DNA of 5,842 nt from Nitrospinaceae bacterium. Its GTDB lineage: Bacteria > Nitrospinota > Nitrospinia > Nitrospinales > VA-1. Of the stretch, positions 1 to 5,616 are shown one piece after another; the stretch's first letter is position 1; each line of letters begins with the position of its first letter. The notes below the pieces were generated by a model, which was not told where the DNA came from, did no database searches, and worked only from the letters and a program-made list of their open reading frames with translations. A program made the translations under genes and the position numbers. The stretch spans positions 1 through 5,842 of the forward strand of contig DUAA01000097.1 of NCBI GenBank assembly GCA_012961055.1, in the 5' to 3' direction.

Positions 1-200
1 GAAGCACCACTCCCTGTCCCATATTTTTCACAGGCATTATTGGCACCTTCAATAACTCGAGAATCTAGCCGTAACTGAAAATAGTCATTGGAGCAAAGAT
101 TTATGTGAAATTCAGGATTAAGCCGCACTTCACGATAAAGATACTTGTCTCGGCTGGATTTTAATTCTTCTTCTAGTCGGTTAAAAAATAATTCACTCAA
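1..200 (-). CDS. bioF: BioF-like 8-amino-7-oxononanoate synthase, N-terminal part (runs off the left edge)
   Basis: Translating the minus strand from the TTG at 200-198 gives 66 open codons to the window edge. The N-terminus is a charged helix (LFFNRLEEELKSSRDKYLYR, about residues 4-23), followed by NLCSNDYFQLR at 34-44 and YGTGSGA at 60-66. This is the N-terminal layout of the PLP-dependent alpha-oxoamine synthases. The SNDY and GSGA motifs favour 8-amino-7-oxononanoate synthase, which condenses pimeloyl-thioester with alanine in biotin synthesis. 2-amino-3-ketobutyrate CoA ligase usually has a different sequence after YG. The PLP lysine lies outside the window, so activity cannot be judged. 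An in-frame TAA lies just upstream and no ATG or GTG fits, so TTG is the only start that keeps the helix. AAAGG at 216-212 lies 11 nt before it, a rather long spacing. Other family members (Kbl, serine palmitoyltransferase-like) remain possible. Confidence 0.8.
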   Translation of the reverse strand, partial: MSELFFNRLEEELKSSRDKYLYREVRLNPEFHINLCSNDYFQLRLDSRVIEGANNACEKYGTGSGA

Positions 201-239
201 GAAATTTTAAACCTTTCATGGTAGGTAAATATTTTAAAA

Positions 240-268
240 ATTATGATATAAATTTAGCAGCAAGTCAA
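240..268 (-). promoter_or_regulatory. Putative sigma70 promoter for the bioF-like gene
   Basis: On the minus strand, TTGACT (268-263) and CATAAT (245-240) are separated by exactly 17 nt. Each hexamer matches the sigma70 consensus at five of six positions. A transcript would begin near 233, leaving about 33 nt before the TTG start at 200, with AAAGG in between. This is a pattern match only, in an AT-rich spacer where partial matches are common. Confidence 0.5.
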
Positions 269-282
269 AATCATCGTTTAAA

Positions 283-292
283 TACCTAGGTA
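283..292. promoter_or_regulatory. 10-bp perfect palindrome in the divergent spacer, possible operator
   Basis: TACCTAGGTA is its own reverse complement. It lies 15 bp upstream of the proposed bioF -35 box and 40 bp before the plus-strand gene at 332, a position where a regulator could act on either gene. No second copy or longer dyad is visible, and it matches no operator I recognise. It may be chance. Confidence 0.2.
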
Positions 293-331
293 GTTGTAAC
301 TCGTATTCTTTAGAGGCGAAAATAGATAAAA

Positions 332-715
332 ATGGCAGGTATTCAAGATTCAGGCAAAATTTGGTACAAAGGTTCCACAAGTCCGGCCCACGCTGTACGA
401 GCAGCAAACAAAATATTTGCTACTGGGAAAAAAGAAAACCAAGCCATAGAGTGCTGGGTGGATGGAGAGGTGCTGTGTGTTGATTTACATGATTCTGAAA
501 CTAGAATTGCCAGGAAATTCCCTCTAAATATAGAACCCGCTCTTGCAGGTACACTATTTAGTGGGTTCACCAGCACAAAACATGCAGATGTAAATATTGT
601 TGGCCCAGACCAGAAAGGCGTAGAAGAAAAAATAGCTACCGGGGAAATATATAGAACAGGAGAATATGGAAATATGAATTCTAGAGATTTCTGGGACCAA
701 ATCTGGACCCACTAG
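332..715 (+). CDS. Hypothetical protein, 127 residues, family not recognised
   Basis: This is the only plus-strand gene in the window. ATG at 332 is the first start after an in-frame TAG at 323-325. The nearest purine-rich ribosome site, AGAGG at 312-316, lies 15 nt away, which is too far to be ideal, so initiation may be weak. The product has no signal peptide or membrane segment and looks like a soluble mixed alpha/beta protein. Visible features are an N-terminal KIWYKG (9-14), a probable helix at 19-30, a strand-like ECWVDGEVLCVDL (40-52) with two cysteines, and a Trp-rich C-terminus (FWDQIW, 120-125). A minus-strand reading at 343-576 overlaps it but shows no family resemblance. The gene faces the DUF1566 gene and diverges from bioF. 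I assign no function. Absence of homologues would leave even its coding status open. Confidence 0.6.
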   Translation: MAGIQDSGKIWYKGSTSPAHAVRAANKIFATGKKENQAIECWVDGEVLCVDLHDSETRIARKFPLNIEPALAGTLFSGFTSTKHADVNIVGPDQKGVEEKIATGEIYRTGEYGNMNSRDFWDQIWTH

Positions 716-750
716 CAAGACTCAAAAAAGGTTCTTAGCACCCCAATCTC

Positions 751-779
751 AAAAATTTTCACAAAGTACTTAGCGTGAA
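751..779 (-). terminator. Weak rho-independent terminator candidate behind the DUF1566 gene
   Basis: On the minus strand, TTCAC (779-775) can pair with GTGAA (762-758), extendable by one G-U pair. The run TTTTT (755-751) follows two bases later. The hairpin begins 14 nt after the DUF1566 stop codon, the expected place for the end of the minus-strand operon. The stem is short and AT-rich with a loop of about 10-12 nt, so it is marginal. Confidence 0.3.
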
Positions 780-793
780 GAAAGACTTCCCGG

Positions 794-1237
794 CTAGGTA
801 GATATCTGGCTGGATTCGTCATTTCTCACTAATCTAGCTGCTTGGTGCTCCTTTGTATTGCGTTCGACCCAATCCATTTTACCATTTCTGAGGTTGATTC
901 TACCCACCTCATTCATATCATTCACATCGCAGGTCCACATGAAGTTGGCACATTTATTAACAAAGAGTGGATCAATATGGATAGTTTCTTCGTCCCAGTC
1001 TATTTGGTCAAATTCTAGATCGAAAAAGTTCTCAGCTTCCTCCTGGGTTGGCAATCGCCAATCGCAATATCCTCCCGCATAAACTTGATTCATTGTTAGG
1101 ACATACCCTTGAGCCTCGTTAAAGTTTCTCCACTGCCCCAAATCCCCCCACGAGTCCTTTGGCAGCCATTGTCTTTTATGTTTAGTGTCAGAAATCACCC
1201 CTGAAGGGTTGTCATGAAAACGTTTTTTTTGGTTCAT
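794..1237 (-). CDS. Single-domain DUF1566 (Lcl C-terminal-like) protein, 147 residues
   Basis: The protein reads as one complete DUF1566 domain. It opens with RFHDNPSGVISD (6-17), has the hallmark GGYCDWRLPTQEEAE at 55-69, then FMWTCD at 99-104 where the family usually has a W-S-S-like segment, and closes with ARLVRN at 134-139. The family has no established biochemical role. Members are often secreted and in tandem, with some similarity to C-type-lectin-like and formylglycine-generating folds. This copy has no signal peptide, lipobox or membrane helix, so it appears cytoplasmic. The ATG at 1237 is the first start after an in-frame TAA, but no Shine-Dalgarno sequence precedes it. It begins 40 nt after pabC on the same strand, so it may be read from the pab transcript. 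Codons 3-5 contain a run of eight A (1223-1230 on the plus strand reads T8), a possible slippage site. Confidence 0.85.
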   Translation of the reverse strand: MNQKKRFHDNPSGVISDTKHKRQWLPKDSWGDLGQWRNFNEAQGYVLTMNQVYAGGYCDWRLPTQEEAENFFDLEFDQIDWDEETIHIDPLFVNKCANFMWTCDVNDMNEVGRINLRNGKMDWVERNTKEHQAARLVRNDESSQIST

Positions 1238-1277
1238 TGGAGTACCCGAATAAAATTAAGATGAAAAACTACCATGT

Positions 1278-2144
1278 TTAATGGTCCTCTTCAATTCTTT
1301 TTAGAAATTCATCCTGTAAAAAACGGGTTAATATACCGGGTTTATTGTTCCCAATGGTTGTGTCGTCTACCCGGTTTACAGGAACAATATCGATACCCGA
1401 ATTTGTGATAAATACTTCATCCGCAGTCAGAACATCCTTCGCAGTTAAAATGCCTTGTTCGACAGAGATTTTATGATCTCTGGCAATTTCTATAACGGCC
1501 CGACGAGTTATTCCCTCCAACACATAATCATTCACTGCTGGAGTTTTAAGAATTCCTTGTTTTACGACAAACAAGTTACTGGTGGCCCCCTCCGTTACAC
1601 CGAGAACAGGATCAATAATAACTCCTTCCATGCTTCCTTTACGTATGGAAAGTTCCCGGATAAGAATATTTGATAAAAAATTGCAAGTTTTCAAGCCTCG
1701 TTTCAAGCCAGGCAACCCAGATCCATTCATTCTGAATAAAGTGATCTGAACCCCTTTGCTATAGATAGATTTGGGTAAAGGATAATGAGGCTTGGCATGA
1801 ACTACCAGAGTAGGGGAGGCATCGGGGTCCAACTGAAATCCCGGAGAGTTATTGCCTCGGGTAACGGTTAAGCGGATGATCGCATTTTGAATTTTATTAC
1901 GGCTCAGAGTTTCCTGGATAACAACTTTGACTTCCTTCCGGGTCATGGGTAACTCAAGAAAAATTAAAGGCAAGGAATGAAACAGCCTTTCAATATGCTG
2001 GTCAAGCTTGAAGACTTTTCCTTTAAAGGCTCGCATGGTTTCAAACAATCCATCGCCATAACAGAACCCTCGATCTAGTATGGAAACATTGGCATCTTCA
2101 AGAGGTGTGAAGAGTCCGTTTAAATATACAATGGAGTCCTGCAT
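1278..2144 (-). CDS. pabC: 4-amino-4-deoxychorismate lyase (class IV PLP aminotransferase fold)
   Basis: The likely product is PabC, which converts aminodeoxychorismate to 4-aminobenzoate and pyruvate in cytoplasmic folate synthesis. Counting from ATG 2144 (288 residues), the fold-type IV motifs are DRGFCYGDGLFETMR (24-38), GLKTCNFLSN (150-159) with K152 the expected Schiff-base lysine, TEGATSN (184-190) with E185 placed to contact the PLP pyridine nitrogen, LEGITRR (209-215) in the phosphate cup, and TNSGIDIVPV (247-256). Branched-chain and D-amino-acid aminotransferases share these motifs. DRGF-YGDGLFET, TNS...VPV and the adjacent pabB favour the lyase. An upstream TTG (2156) would add four residues, but ATG 2144 has GAGGAAGG correctly spaced before it and is preferred. 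It starts 13 nt after the pabB stop, so the two are probably co-translated. All expected catalytic residues are present. Confidence 0.85.
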   Translation of the reverse strand: MQDSIVYLNGLFTPLEDANVSILDRGFCYGDGLFETMRAFKGKVFKLDQHIERLFHSLPLIFLELPMTRKEVKVVIQETLSRNKIQNAIIRLTVTRGNNSPGFQLDPDASPTLVVHAKPHYPLPKSIYSKGVQITLFRMNGSGLPGLKRGLKTCNFLSNILIRELSIRKGSMEGVIIDPVLGVTEGATSNLFVVKQGILKTPAVNDYVLEGITRRAVIEIARDHKISVEQGILTAKDVLTADEVFITNSGIDIVPVNRVDDTTIGNNKPGILTRFLQDEFLKRIEEDH

Positions 2145-2146
2145 AA

Positions 2147-2154
2147 CCTTCCTC
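2147..2154 (-). promoter_or_regulatory. Ribosome binding site that decides the pabC start
   Basis: GAGGAAGG lies in the 13-nt gap between the pabB stop and ATG 2144. Its GAGG core is 6 nt before that ATG. The alternative TTG at 2156 lies upstream of or within this site and has no ribosome site of its own except inside pabB, so the ATG is the better start. Confidence 0.65.
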
Positions 2155-2157
2155 AAT

Positions 2158-3633
2158 TTAAATTGATAAGGCTTGAATCATTGCTGCCGCTTTATCCAAA
2201 GTTTCCTGATATTCTTTTTGCGGATCCGAATCCGCCACAATACCTGCTCCGACATGAAAACTCGCAGTATCATCGTAAATTATAATGGAACGAATGATGA
2301 TATTTAAATCCATATAATGGCCGAAACCTATATATCCAAAAGATCCAGAATAAGGCCCTCTCATATCAGGTTCCAGTTCAGAGATAATTTCCATACAGCG
2401 AATTTTGGGACAGCCTGTAATGGTCCCTCCAGGAAATACCGACTTTAAAATATCCGCAACACAAGTTCCTGGTTTTAAAGTTCCAATAATATTTGAGACA
2501 ATATGGCTCACATGCGAGTATTTTTCCAGAAACATAAATTCTGTGACATTGACTGATCCAGCTATGCAAATTCGACCCAAATCATTGCGTTCCAAGTCTA
2601 CCAGCATTAAATGTTCAGCGCGTTCCTTTGGATTCAATAATAATTCTTTGGAAAGGGACTCATCTTCTCCAATTCTTTTTCCACGTGGTCGAGTACCTGC
2701 TATGGGTCTTGTTTCAATTCGACTTTCGTTAACTTTAACCAAACGCTCAGGAGATGAACTAACTAGAGAAAAATTTTGAAAATTTAAATAGCCGGCAAAG
2801 GGTGAAGGATTGACCTTGCGAAGTTTTTTATATAGCTGGAACGGATCGCCTGTAAAACTTGTTACAAATTTCTGCGCTATATTTGCCTGATAAATGTCTC
2901 CTTCCCTAATATAGGATTTTGCCTTTTCCACCCTTTCTGAGTAATCAGTTTTATTCAAGTTTGACCGTAGCCCATTTGAAGGATGTGGGTTTAACCGAGA
3001 AGAGGTGATCTCAGATTTCGGTTTTTTGTCGAGAATCTCCAATATCTGCAATAGCTCTTCCCAAACTTTTTTAATTTCCTCACAAAGATATTCGTAACGG
3101 CTCTCTTTTATATTCTGAGAAATAACGAATTTCAATTCTTCAGTCAAATGATCATATATAAATAACCGATCTACCTTCATAAAAGAAAGATCTGGCAACC
3201 TGTTTACGGTTGATTTCTTAATAGGCAAAGATTCAAACCAAGCACCAGCTTCATACCCCATAAACCCGACCCATCCTCCCCAAAAATGAGGAAGATATTC
3301 CACAGTACAGGCCTGTTGTTCAAAGTTTAGTAATTGTAAAGCGGAGACAGGTTCATCCCATTCTGAAACCACCACTCCTTTATGAAATAGTTTGGCTCGC
3401 TGTTCCTTGATTTCTAGAATTTTGGAGTTTCCCATACCCATAAAAGAATAATGGGCTGTTTCTTCTGGTCCATTGCCACTTTCAAACAAGAAGGTATTAT
3501 CAGTATCTTGAAAAATTTCCTGAAATAATTTCGACAAGTCCAGACCTGGGCATTTTTGAAGACCGCATACAGGTACACGTGACGAAGATTTCGTCAGATG
3601 ATCAAAGGTTGTTTTATCTGGAAGAATATCCAT
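2158..3633 (-). CDS. pabB: Aminodeoxychorismate synthase component I
   Basis: This 491-residue chorismate-binding enzyme probably aminates chorismate to 4-amino-4-deoxychorismate, feeding PabC. An N-lobe of the anthranilate synthase component I type (FLFESGNG 48-55; GGWVGFMGYEAG 119-130) is followed by a polar linker (about 201-228) and the catalytic domain. The catalytic domain shows GDIYQANIAQKF (245-256), SPERLVK (294-300), PIAGTRPRG (310-318), ERAEHLMLVDLERNDLGR (337-354), YSHVSHIVS (372-380), FPGGTITGCPK (400-410), YSGSFGYIG (428-436) and GAGIVADSDPQKEYQET (462-478). The closest alternative is TrpE. GDIYQAN, PGGTITGCPK and GSFGYI, plus the pabC neighbour, favour PabB, whereas PIAGT and the F-E-S motif resemble TrpE. 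In E. coli PabB the second residue after PI is Lys274; here it is Ala312. The ATG at 3633 follows an in-frame TAA and has no clear ribosome site. No glutaminase domain is fused and no pabA lies nearby. Confidence 0.88.
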   Translation of the reverse strand: MDILPDKTTFDHLTKSSSRVPVCGLQKCPGLDLSKLFQEIFQDTDNTFLFESGNGPEETAHYSFMGMGNSKILEIKEQRAKLFHKGVVVSEWDEPVSALQLLNFEQQACTVEYLPHFWGGWVGFMGYEAGAWFESLPIKKSTVNRLPDLSFMKVDRLFIYDHLTEELKFVISQNIKESRYEYLCEEIKKVWEELLQILEILDKKPKSEITSSRLNPHPSNGLRSNLNKTDYSERVEKAKSYIREGDIYQANIAQKFVTSFTGDPFQLYKKLRKVNPSPFAGYLNFQNFSLVSSSPERLVKVNESRIETRPIAGTRPRGKRIGEDESLSKELLLNPKERAEHLMLVDLERNDLGRICIAGSVNVTEFMFLEKYSHVSHIVSNIIGTLKPGTCVADILKSVFPGGTITGCPKIRCMEIISELEPDMRGPYSGSFGYIGFGHYMDLNIIIRSIIIYDDTASFHVGAGIVADSDPQKEYQETLDKAAAMIQALSI

Positions 3634-3721
3634 TGAGTGCTGTTAATTTGTTGCGCTTAGGCCATATCATTCTTGGTCGTAGCGAAGAATATCGCGCTTA
3701 ATTGAATAAGGATTCCAACGA

Positions 3722-4930
3722 TTATTCATAGCGGAGCGCGTCAATGGGATTCAAGTTTGCCGCCTTATTAGCTGGATAAAATCCGAAAAAAATGCCAATT
3801 GCTACTGAAAAGCCGAAGGCCATGAGAATAGACTGAGTAGAAACAATGGTGTCCCATCCCCCAATATCTGAAACAAAACGCGATATCGCAATGCCTAGCA
3901 AAATGCCGATGCCGCCACCCAGAAAACTGATTAATACGGATTCTATCAGGAATTGCTCTAGAATCTCCTTTTTCTTGGCACCTAAGGCTTTACGGATGCC
4001 AATTTCGCGGGTGCGTTCTGTGACAGAAACCAGCATGATATTCATAATACCGATTCCACCGACCATTAGAGATATGGCAGCAATACCACCTAACAAGTAA
4101 GTAAACGTTTTGGCCGAGTCACCCCAACTGCGCAAAAACTGGGCCGAATTCTGCACATAAAAGTCATCTTCCTTGCCTTCAAGAATATTATGTTTTTGCT
4201 TTAGAAGCCTGGTGATGTCCTCGATAATAATTTCCAAATCCTCGATTCTCCCTGCCTGCACATCGATAGATTGGACATGTTTCATACCGAAAATGCGTTT
4301 CTGTGCCGTAGTTACTGGAATAAATATCTGATCGTCGGGATCAAACCAACTCAAAGCTCCTTTTGGAATTGTTGTACCAATGACTAAAAAGTTTTTCCCG
4401 TTAACTTTAATCGTTTTTCCTACAGGGTTTATGTTGTCAAAAAGATTCTTCAGTACGGTAGAACCCACAACACAAACCCTCCTCGCAGTTCTTATCTCTT
4501 CGTCGTTGAAAAAACGTCCACGGTCCATCTCAAAATTTGCTAAACGGGCGTAACTGGCTCCCGTCCCGCGAACCGTCGTATTGGTATTTTTATTTTCAAA
4601 TTTTAGCTGGGCAGATCTGTAAACCTGCGCTGCAACCCCGGTGATGAGAGAAATATTTGTTTTTATATAATCGGCATCATCCATGGTTAGAGTGTCGACC
4701 TTGCCGGTTGTCACATGGCGTGATTTTTTTTGTCCCGGCTTGACGGTAATGATGTTGGTTCCAAACTTGGAAATCGTGTCTTGAGTTTGACTTCGAGCTC
4801 CTTCGCCTATAGATATCATCGAAATCACCGAGGCCACTCCAATAATAATTCCCAATGCGGTTAAAAATGTCCTAAGTTTATGAGTCACCAAACTTCTAAG
4901 TGCCATTTTGAATAAGTCCCATATCAGCAT
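3722..4930 (-). CDS. MacB/FtsX-fold ABC exporter permease (no fused ATPase)
   Basis: The 402-residue inner-membrane subunit of a MacB-type (type VII fold) ABC system has the standard order. A cytoplasmic N-terminus with ALRSLVTHKLRTFLTALG (10-27) leads into TM1 (about 21-42). A large periplasmic MacB-like domain follows (about 43-273), then TM2 (276-302), the cytoplasmic coupling segment ERTREIGIRKALGA (305-318), TM3 (329-351), TM4 (366-386) and the terminal YPANKAANLNPIDALRYE (385-402). These proteins use ATP hydrolysis to drive movement through a periplasmic adaptor and outer-membrane channel rather than carrying substrate through the membrane. Known relatives handle macrolides, peptides, siderophores or lipoproteins; the cargo here cannot be told. 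E. coli MacB carries its ATPase on the same chain, while here it is the preceding gene. The start codon overlaps the ATPase stop (ATGCTGA, 7 nt shared), and GGAG lies 7 nt upstream. The gene looks intact. Confidence 0.93.
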   Translation of the reverse strand: MLIWDLFKMALRSLVTHKLRTFLTALGIIIGVASVISMISIGEGARSQTQDTISKFGTNIITVKPGQKKSRHVTTGKVDTLTMDDADYIKTNISLITGVAAQVYRSAQLKFENKNTNTTVRGTGASYARLANFEMDRGRFFNDEEIRTARRVCVVGSTVLKNLFDNINPVGKTIKVNGKNFLVIGTTIPKGALSWFDPDDQIFIPVTTAQKRIFGMKHVQSIDVQAGRIEDLEIIIEDITRLLKQKHNILEGKEDDFYVQNSAQFLRSWGDSAKTFTYLLGGIAAISLMVGGIGIMNIMLVSVTERTREIGIRKALGAKKKEILEQFLIESVLISFLGGGIGILLGIAISRFVSDIGGWDTIVSTQSILMAFGFSVAIGIFFGFYPANKAANLNPIDALRYE

Positions 4931-5607
4931 GGCTGAACTCCATTCAACTTATCGCTTATAATTTTTCCGTCTCTCATTTGGATGATTCTACTTGCTTGCT
5001 GCGCTACGTCTTTTTCATGGGTCACTAATATTAAGGTCACTCCTTCCTGGTTCAGCTCGAGAAAAAGCTTCATGATTTCCCTCCCCGTTATAGAATCGAG
5101 GTTCCCCGTAGGTTCATCTGCAAGAATAATAGCAGGACGATTCACCAGGGCTCTTGCTATAGATACCCGCTGGCGTTCACCACCGGATAACTCAGTAGGT
5201 CTGTGATTGGCGCGTTGGGCCAAACCGACTCTTTCAAGAGCCTGAAGAGCGATTTCAGTGGCTTTTGGTACCCGACCATATATAAGGGGCAGTTCCGTGT
5301 TTTCTAACGCCGAGATGCGTGGAAGGAGATTAAAATTCTGGAAAACAAAACCGATTCTGCGGTTGCGAACTTCTGCCAACTGGTTGGGATTCAAGTTCTG
5401 GATATCCATCCCTTCCAGCCGGTAGTTACCGGACGAGGGTAGGTCCAGACAACCCAATAAATTCATGAGGGTAGATTTTCCGCTTCCCGAAGGTCCCATG
5501 ATGGCAACAAACTCACCTTTTGCGATGCAAAATTCCACTTCGTTCAGAGCATTTACCTTTTGCTCTCCCATATGATATACCTTAGAAAGGCTTTCGACCT
5601 CAATCAA
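4924..5607 (-). CDS. MacB/LolD-type ABC transporter ATPase
   Basis: This 227-residue nucleotide-binding subunit powers the permease encoded next to it. All ABC motifs are present: an aromatic A-loop residue (Y11), Walker A GPSGSGKST (38-46), Q-loop Q90 in FVFQN, signature LSGGERQRV (140-148), Walker B IILADEP (160-166) with catalytic E165, D-loop GNLD (168-171) and switch H197. The signature reads LSGGE where many ABC proteins have LSGGQ; this is normal for the MacB/LolD/FtsE group. The length is typical of a stand-alone subunit. The start is TTG at 5607, with GAGG 5 nt upstream. The first in-frame ATG (residue 13) would remove Y11 and the first strand, so TTG is preferred. The gene begins 7 nt after the adaptor stop and overlaps the permease start. 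LolD and FtsE share the motifs, but the adaptor upstream favours a MacAB-like pump. Confidence 0.95.
   Translation of the reverse strand: MIEVESLSKVYHMGEQKVNALNEVEFCIAKGEFVAIMGPSGSGKSTLMNLLGCLDLPSSGNYRLEGMDIQNLNPNQLAEVRNRRIGFVFQNFNLLPRISALENTELPLIYGRVPKATEIALQALERVGLAQRANHRPTELSGGERQRVSIARALVNRPAIILADEPTGNLDSITGREIMKLFLELNQEGVTLILVTHEKDVAQQASRIIQMRDGKIISDKLNGVQPC
4938..4941 (-). promoter_or_regulatory. Ribosome binding site of the permease, inside the ATPase gene
   Basis: GGAG lies 7 nt before the permease ATG at 4930, within the last codons of the ATPase gene. Together with the 7-nt gene overlap it supports translational coupling and equal production of the two partners. Confidence 0.65.
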
Positions 5608-5612
5608 AGCAA

Positions 5613-5616
5613 CCTC
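5613..5616 (-). promoter_or_regulatory. Ribosome binding site of the ATPase, overlapping the adaptor stop codon
   Basis: The sequence TGAGG carries both the adaptor stop TGA (5617-5615) and the GAGG ribosome site (5616-5613), 5 nt before the TTG at 5607. This placement decides the non-ATG start and implies that ribosomes ending the adaptor reload directly on the ATPase. Confidence 0.65.

Noticed and set aside
294..300. TTGTAAC as a biotin repressor (BirA) half-site upstream of bioF
   Set aside because: A BirA operator needs an inverted GGTTACAA-like partner about 15 nt away and none is present.
343..576. Minus-strand reading frame of 77 codons opposite the hypothetical gene
   Set aside because: It lies wholly within the 332-715 gene on the other strand and shows no recognisable domain. 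The plus-strand frame is longer and has the more protein-like composition.
286..801. Direct repeat CTAGGTAG at 286-293 and 794-801 flanking the plus-strand gene, as possible insertion or attachment duplication
   Set aside because: Only 8 bp are shared, no terminal inverted repeats, transposase or integrase are present, and one copy includes the DUF1566 stop codon. Chance is sufficient.
858..1082. Plus-strand frame opposite the DUF1566 gene
   Set aside because: Low-complexity Ser-rich translation, fully inside a gene with a clear domain signature on the other strand.
2378..2779. Short frames inside pabB (2378-2569 minus, 2405-2779 plus)
   Set aside because: Both overlap the conserved catalytic region of pabB, whose motifs fix the true frame.
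2158..3633. Annotation of the chorismate enzyme as TrpE
   Set aside because: PIAGT and the F-E-S motif fit TrpE, but GDIYQAN, PGGTITGCPK, the GSFGYI motif and the adjacent pabC fit PabB better, and no other trp gene is nearby.
3669..3690. Inverted repeat ATTCTT...AAGAAT between the permease and pabB as a terminator
   Set aside because: The 6-bp AT-rich stem has a 10-nt loop and no following T-run on the minus strand.
3846..5206. Plus-strand frames opposite the permease (3846-4100) and the ATPase (4982-5206)
   Set aside because: Both are antisense to strongly conserved ABC motifs and have no family resemblance.
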